From: a virus
Reading direction: 5' to 3' (one strand)
DNA length: 22,897 nt
IMG/VR virus record: IMGVR_UViG_3300044591_000894
Span: 1 to 22,897 of that record
The position numbers and the translations under genes are program-made. This document shows positions 19,531-22,897 of this stretch, piece by piece. The notes under the pieces are model-generated. The model was not told where the DNA came from. It saw only the letters and a program-made list of their open reading frames with translations, and ran no database searches. Numbering within the stretch: the first letter of the stretch is position 1; each line of letters begins with the position of its first letter.

Positions 19531-19682
19531 AGTGCCTCCAATTTTTGCTTCACAGATTCTGGGGTTGCTTTTACACGATACTTAACTTCATCTCTTTTGG
19601 AAAGTTCTGTAAGAATTTCAGCAGTAATATCCCAGAGTTCAGATGAGTGTCGGTGATTGTAAGGCCAAGGTGTTTCAGTCAT
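19527..19682 (-). CDS. Small protein, 51 aa, unknown
   Basis: Translation begins MTETPWPYNHRHSSELWDIT, continues with AEILTELSKRDEVKYRVKAT and ends PESVKQKLEAL. Mostly helical and charged. Its ATG shares one base with the mazG stop (TGATG), and its stop overlaps the next gene (ATGA), so it is part of a tightly coupled run. An upstream GGTGATT-like or purine-rich ribosome site is not obvious. No family recognised; not to be confused with the mazG reading frame. Confidence 0.65.
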   Translation of the reverse strand: MTETPWPYNHRHSSELWDITAEILTELSKRDEVKYRVKATPESVKQKLEAL

Positions 19683-20092
19683 CAGATATCTCCAACTTCA
19701 CGATTTTCACTATAATAAACATCGAAGAAACCATCGGGATAACGTTTCATCAATTTATCAATATTAGTTTGAATCACTTCGTCAAAAGAAACATCAAGAG
19801 CAATACAAGCCTGAGCAACATACCACATAGTATCTCCAAGTTCCTTAATCAGGTGAGTGCGAGTTTCATCATTCCAAGATTTACCTTGAAATACCATCTT
19901 TTTCACAATCTCCATAAACTCACCACCCTCAGCATTAATACCAACAGCAGCAGTCAGAAGACGTTCAATATTAGCACCCTTTTCATCCAACTGAACCATA
20001 CGGTCAGATAGAGCAAGAAAATCTTTGGATGCATCAGAAGTTACAGCATCTACAAAGTTTTGATATTTACCAAAGTCAATTCGTTGTGTCAT
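19682..20092 (-). CDS. mazG: MazG-like nucleotide pyrophosphohydrolase
   Basis: From the ATG at 20092 (MTQRIDFGKYQNFVDAVTSD) the protein has 136 residues, the size of cyanophage MazG. A longer frame to 20236 would overlap gene 41 and is rejected. The MazG core has the metal-binding pattern E55-G-G-E58, then E84-L-G-D87 in IKELGDTMWYV, with N110 and K113 in QTNIDKLMKRYPDGF. MazG enzymes hydrolyse NTPs or dNTPs to monophosphates. Cyanophage MazG has been reported to favour GTP/dGTP-type substrates rather than ppGpp. Genome context, directly after gene 41, suits nucleotide recycling from host DNA. It begins 4 bases after the helicase stop. Confidence 0.93.
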   Translation of the reverse strand: MTQRIDFGKYQNFVDAVTSDASKDFLALSDRMVQLDEKGANIERLLTAAVGINAEGGEFMEIVKKMVFQGKSWNDETRTHLIKELGDTMWYVAQACIALDVSFDEVIQTNIDKLMKRYPDGFFDVYYSENREVGDI

Positions 20093-20096
20093 ATTG

Positions 20097-21473
20097 TTAA
20101 AATTTAAATCCTGAGAATTTGTCTGTGTTTTTAGATTCTTCATAAGTATACTCTTCTTCTTGTCCTGCGTCAAGTATATCTTTTTGAGCACTTTGTTCCA
20201 CATCATAAAGACGCATTTTTGCTCTATCAATACCAACTACAAATCTTTTATTCATTGTTGGATCATTATACCTGTTCTTTAATTGTTTTACCATAATCTG
20301 CCCAAGTTGTTCCAACTCTTCTGTGCTAATAAGGGCAAACATAAGATCAGCAGTAGCAGGGAGACCAAAGGATTCAGAAGTATCAGTAAGGTCAGGGTCA
20401 GAACTAGAAAAACCACTACGAGTAGTCTGGGTAGCCGAAACAATTGGAACATTCGATTCAACTGCAAGTCCACGAAGTTCTTCTGCAATTGCTTTAACAT
20501 ATGAGTAAGAATTAACTGAAAAATTACTCTTATACCTTGAGGACCCACAAATATTAAGGTAATCAATGAAAATAATATCAGGTTTAAATGATTTCTTAAG
20601 AGAGAGTTCATTTAGAAGTGCTCTGAAATGTCCTGCGTGTGCGGAAGCAGTTGGGTACTCTTTAATAATTAAAGTTCCTTGTGTCTTCTTCGCAATATTA
20701 TTTACTTTTGTATCAAACATTGATTTTGGTAATGTTTCGATATCTTTGATATTTACATTTAGGAGATTTGCGTCAATTCGTTCAGCAATTTTCTCTTCTG
20801 CCATTTCAAGCGTAATGTACAATACGTTCCGTCCTTGGAGCAAGACGGAGCTAGCCATATGGCACATGAATAAAGATTTGCCGACACCCGTACCAGCAAG
20901 TGCGATATTAAGAGTTTTGTTAGGGAGACCCCCTTTGGTAATTTTGTTAAAATATTCCAAATCAAATGGGATTTTGTCTTCTTTTCTGTGATAAGAGTCA
21001 TATCGTTCTTGGTAATCTTTTAGGTAATCGTGTCCAATGTGGCTATCAAATCCAATGGCAAGTGCTTCTTGCAAAATTGCTGGAATGGAATCTCTTGACT
21101 TCTTTTCGTCTTGTCCGTCAGCAATTTTAATGCTTTCCATAAGAGCAAGATAAATTGCTCGATCTTTACACCATTTTTCAGTAGTATCAACTAACCATTG
21201 TTTATCTGCTGGTGCATCATCAAGTTTAGAAATATACTCACAAATAATTTTATAAGTATCCTCTGTAATATCTGTTCTTTTTTCTGTTTCAATCAAAAGA
21301 ACTTCTTTTGTTGCTAGTTGCTCATAAGCAACAATAAATTTACAAATCTCCTCGAAAACTACCTTCTCGTGAAGATTCTCGAAATATTCATTTTTAATAA
21401 AAGGCAATACCTTTCTACAATAATCATTATTAAATAAGAGACTTCTAAGAATTGTAGTTTCGACTTTTTCCAT
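20097..21473 (-). CDS. 41: Replicative DNA helicase, T4 gp41-like (DnaB family)
   Basis: 458 residues, close to T4 gp41 (475). An N-terminal helical region (1-140) mediates oligomerisation. The RecA-like motor domain begins about residue 168 (IPFDLEYFNKITKGGLPNKT). Walker A is AGTGVGKS (193-200), the catalytic glutamate region ITLEMAEEKIAERI (220-233), Walker B DIIFIDYLN with D304, and the sensor SATQTTRSGF with Q349. A hexameric 5'-3' helicase working with gp61 primase is expected. The acidic C-terminal tail (QEEEYTYEESKNTDKFSGF) probably contacts partners. The start has AGAGGAG just before the ATG at 21473, so it is well translated. It follows the 2OG-oxygenase gene by 11 bases in the uvsX operon. 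Confidence 0.94.
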   Translation of the reverse strand: MEKVETTILRSLLFNNDYCRKVLPFIKNEYFENLHEKVVFEEICKFIVAYEQLATKEVLLIETEKRTDITEDTYKIICEYISKLDDAPADKQWLVDTTEKWCKDRAIYLALMESIKIADGQDEKKSRDSIPAILQEALAIGFDSHIGHDYLKDYQERYDSYHRKEDKIPFDLEYFNKITKGGLPNKTLNIALAGTGVGKSLFMCHMASSVLLQGRNVLYITLEMAEEKIAERIDANLLNVNIKDIETLPKSMFDTKVNNIAKKTQGTLIIKEYPTASAHAGHFRALLNELSLKKSFKPDIIFIDYLNICGSSRYKSNFSVNSYSYVKAIAEELRGLAVESNVPIVSATQTTRSGFSSSDPDLTDTSESFGLPATADLMFALISTEELEQLGQIMVKQLKNRYNDPTMNKRFVVGIDRAKMRLYDVEQSAQKDILDAGQEEEYTYEESKNTDKFSGFKF

Positions 21474-21484
21474 TACTCCTCTAA

Positions 21485-22036
21485 CTATGGATTTCTTTTG
21501 TGGTGTGGAGCATCAAATACAAAAGTAATTCTAATCTCATCACCAATATTTTCAGCACTATGGGGAAGTTTATTATTAAACCAGAAAAAAGTTCCAGGTT
21601 CAACAATCGTAGTTTCATCCCCAACAGTATACTTGTATTTTCCCTGAATGGAAAGATGGTATCTATCTTTTGTAAGATAATAAGTTCCCTCATCAATATG
21701 AGTTCCAACAATTTCACCAACAGGCAAAGCAAGAAAAGCACAACGACGTATTTTCTTAAAATATGTCTTTAAAAATTTAAGAACTTCTGTGTGCTTTTCA
21801 TATGCAGGTGTTTGAATACAAATTTCAGTATCACCAACATACTGACCTTCTTTTTCTATTCCTCCCATTATCAATTGAAGAACATCGACTGTAACCGTAT
21901 ATTTTGTTGGGTCAAGTTGTTCTATTTTTTTATCTTTAATGTTTTTTTGTGAACCCCAATCTTCTGGATATTGTTTTATTTGTTCTAATATTTTAGATAC
22001 ATCAATTCCAGTTTTTATAACTCGAATATTTTTCAT
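21485..22036 (-). CDS. 2-oxoglutarate/Fe(II) dioxygenase, aspartyl/asparaginyl beta-hydroxylase-like
   Basis: 183 residues. The double-stranded beta-helix core has the iron triad H113-I-D115 (GTHIDEGTYY) and H159 (NNKLPHSAENIGDE), with R169 (EIRITFVFDAP) placed to bind 2-oxoglutarate. Between them are YHLSIQGKYKYTVGDE and PGTFFWFNN, typical of the Asp/Asn beta-hydroxylase family. The enzyme would hydroxylate a protein or small molecule with Fe(II) and O2. Its start shares a base with the uvsX stop (TAATG). It sits exactly between uvsX and 41, where T4 has gene 40. 2OG oxygenases are common in cyanophages, but the substrate is unknown. All active-site residues look intact. Confidence 0.88.
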   Translation of the reverse strand: MKNIRVIKTGIDVSKILEQIKQYPEDWGSQKNIKDKKIEQLDPTKYTVTVDVLQLIMGGIEKEGQYVGDTEICIQTPAYEKHTEVLKFLKTYFKKIRRCAFLALPVGEIVGTHIDEGTYYLTKDRYHLSIQGKYKYTVGDETTIVEPGTFFWFNNKLPHSAENIGDEIRITFVFDAPHHKRNP

Positions 22037-22897
22037 TACCCATAAGAAAATTCCTTTTTTGCTGCCTCGTCAAGTGCTTGCATTACTTCTGGGGTGAAAT
22101 ATTTTTCTGGATTTTCATTAATAGTTTTTCCAAATTGAGTCGTACCATCTCCAATATCATAACGAGTTCCCACCTTTTTAAAGATTTCGTATTTCTCAGC
22201 AAGATCAAGAAGACCATAATACTTATCAAGACCACGTTCATCATAGTACAAACGCACCTCCACCTCTTTATTTTCTTTACTCAAACGAGACTTTTGTGTC
22301 TTGCATTTGATGATATTTCCAACAACCTCTGTTCCATCCTTTTCTTTCTTTTTGGAAAGGTAAATGATTGAAGATGCCGCATATTTAAGTCCACTTCCAC
22401 CACTCATTTCTTTCATAGGAACATAAGAACCCACAACATCATAAGTGTGATTTGTAACAATCATAGGAATCTTTGCTTGTCCTAGTTTAAGAGTAAGCAT
22501 TCGGAATGCACCTTTTACAAGTTGGGATTTAGTCATATCTCTAACTTGTTTATCATTTAATGCATCTTCAATTTCTTTTTCAGTAGAAAGCATTCCCAGA
22601 GAATCCAAAACAAACATACAAGGTTTGCGTTCTCCTTCTTTCTTCTTCAGATACAAATCAACTGCCTTCAATGCTTTGCTTCTAAACTCTTCAATTGTGA
22701 CTACATTGACGACTACGATTCGGTTAATATCAAGACCACGACCCTGAAGTAAAGATTTACTTACAGCAGCTTCAGTATCAAAGTAGAGACAATAACCATC
22801 GGGATGAGTATCAAGAAAGTTCTTAACCACGGCGAGAGAGAAAAAAGTCTTTCCAGTAGAAGACTCTCCAGCAATAGCAGTAATTTTATTCCCAGAT
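22036..22897 (-). CDS. uvsX: UvsX recombinase, RecA/Rad51-like (N-terminus outside window)
   Basis: 287 codons are visible; the N-terminal part and start codon lie beyond 22897. The fragment begins [20 protein letters not shown], giving Walker A GESSTGKT. It continues to [15 protein letters not shown] (ATP-sensing acid), [11 protein letters not shown] (Walker B), [20 protein letters not shown] (loop L1 with the conserved VGSY) and [18 protein letters not shown] (loop L2). These match phage T4 UvsX. The protein catalyses strand exchange and recombination-dependent replication. The stop overlaps the start of the 2OG-oxygenase, making it the first visible gene of the block. A residue tract [17 protein letters not shown] closes the C-terminus. 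Confidence 0.95.
   Translation of the reverse strand, partial: SGNKITAIAGESSTGKTFFSLAVVKNFLDTHPDGYCLYFDTEAAVSKSLLQGRGLDINRIVVVNVVTIEEFRSKALKAVDLYLKKKEGERKPCMFVLDSLGMLSTEKEIEDALNDKQVRDMTKSQLVKGAFRMLTLKLGQAKIPMIVTNHTYDVVGSYVPMKEMSGGSGLKYAASSIIYLSKKKEKDGTEVVGNIIKCKTQKSRLSKENKEVEVRLYYDERGLDKYYGLLDLAEKYEIFKKVGTRYDIGDGTTQFGKTINENPEKYFTPEVMQALDEAAKKEFSYG

Noticed and set aside
20093-20236. Longer MazG starting at 20236
   Set aside because: The extra 48 residues are an alternative frame of the end of gene 41; MazG homology begins at the ATG at 20092.

Overview
The window reads as part of the genome of a T4-like cyanophage (a cyanomyovirus of marine Synechococcus or Prochlorococcus). The grounds are T4-type replication genes (UvsX, gp41 helicase, gp61 primase), class I NrdA/NrdB and a cyanophage-type MazG, together with large lysine/alanine-rich modular virion proteins and T4-style late promoters (TATAAATA). 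The DNA is AT-rich and packed, with TGATG, ATGA and TAATG gene junctions. Nearly everything lies on the minus strand; the one convincing plus-strand gene is a GIY-YIG nuclease at 4950-5651. Genes at both edges are cut: gmd at the left, uvsX at the right.

Layout in transcription order (right to left on the minus strand). Block 1 (22897-19351): uvsX, a 2-oxoglutarate/Fe(II) beta-hydroxylase-like gene, gene 41, mazG and two small ORFs, closed by a 13-bp hairpin. Block 2 (19305-13627): a possible PD-(D/E)XK nuclease, a nucleotidyltransferase-like modular protein, a DUF6321-type modular protein, a holin-like small membrane protein, a terminator plus late promoter, and four cyanophage structural or conserved small genes. 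Block 3 (13612-8694): primase, nrdA, nrdB and a GIY-YIG nuclease, apparently driven by a sigma70-like promoter buried in the preceding gene and closed by a UUCG-loop terminator. Block 4 (8636-5878): two late modular proteins, one carrying a HAD phosphatase domain. Block 5 (5758-4629): the start of a GIY-YIG gene, interrupted by an inverted intact member of the same broad family, and an isolated early-type small gene. Block 6 (4476-1): a secreted lysozyme-like hydrolase, a cyanobacterial-type SLH porin, a Dps-like ferritin, small ORFs including a zinc-ribbon protein, a Phd/YefM-like orphan antitoxin, tRNA-Ile(UAU), a terminator and gmd.

How the genes fit together: blocks 1 and 3 supply recombination, helicase/primase and nucleotide metabolism; blocks 2 and 4 supply virion parts under late promoters; block 6 is accessory host-interaction cargo. 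The most unusual cargo is the porin (compositionally unlike its neighbours, with a host-like promoter) next to Dps. This pair could alter iron or nutrient handling or the cell surface during infection. Functional statements rest on motif recognition by eye; no database search was run.
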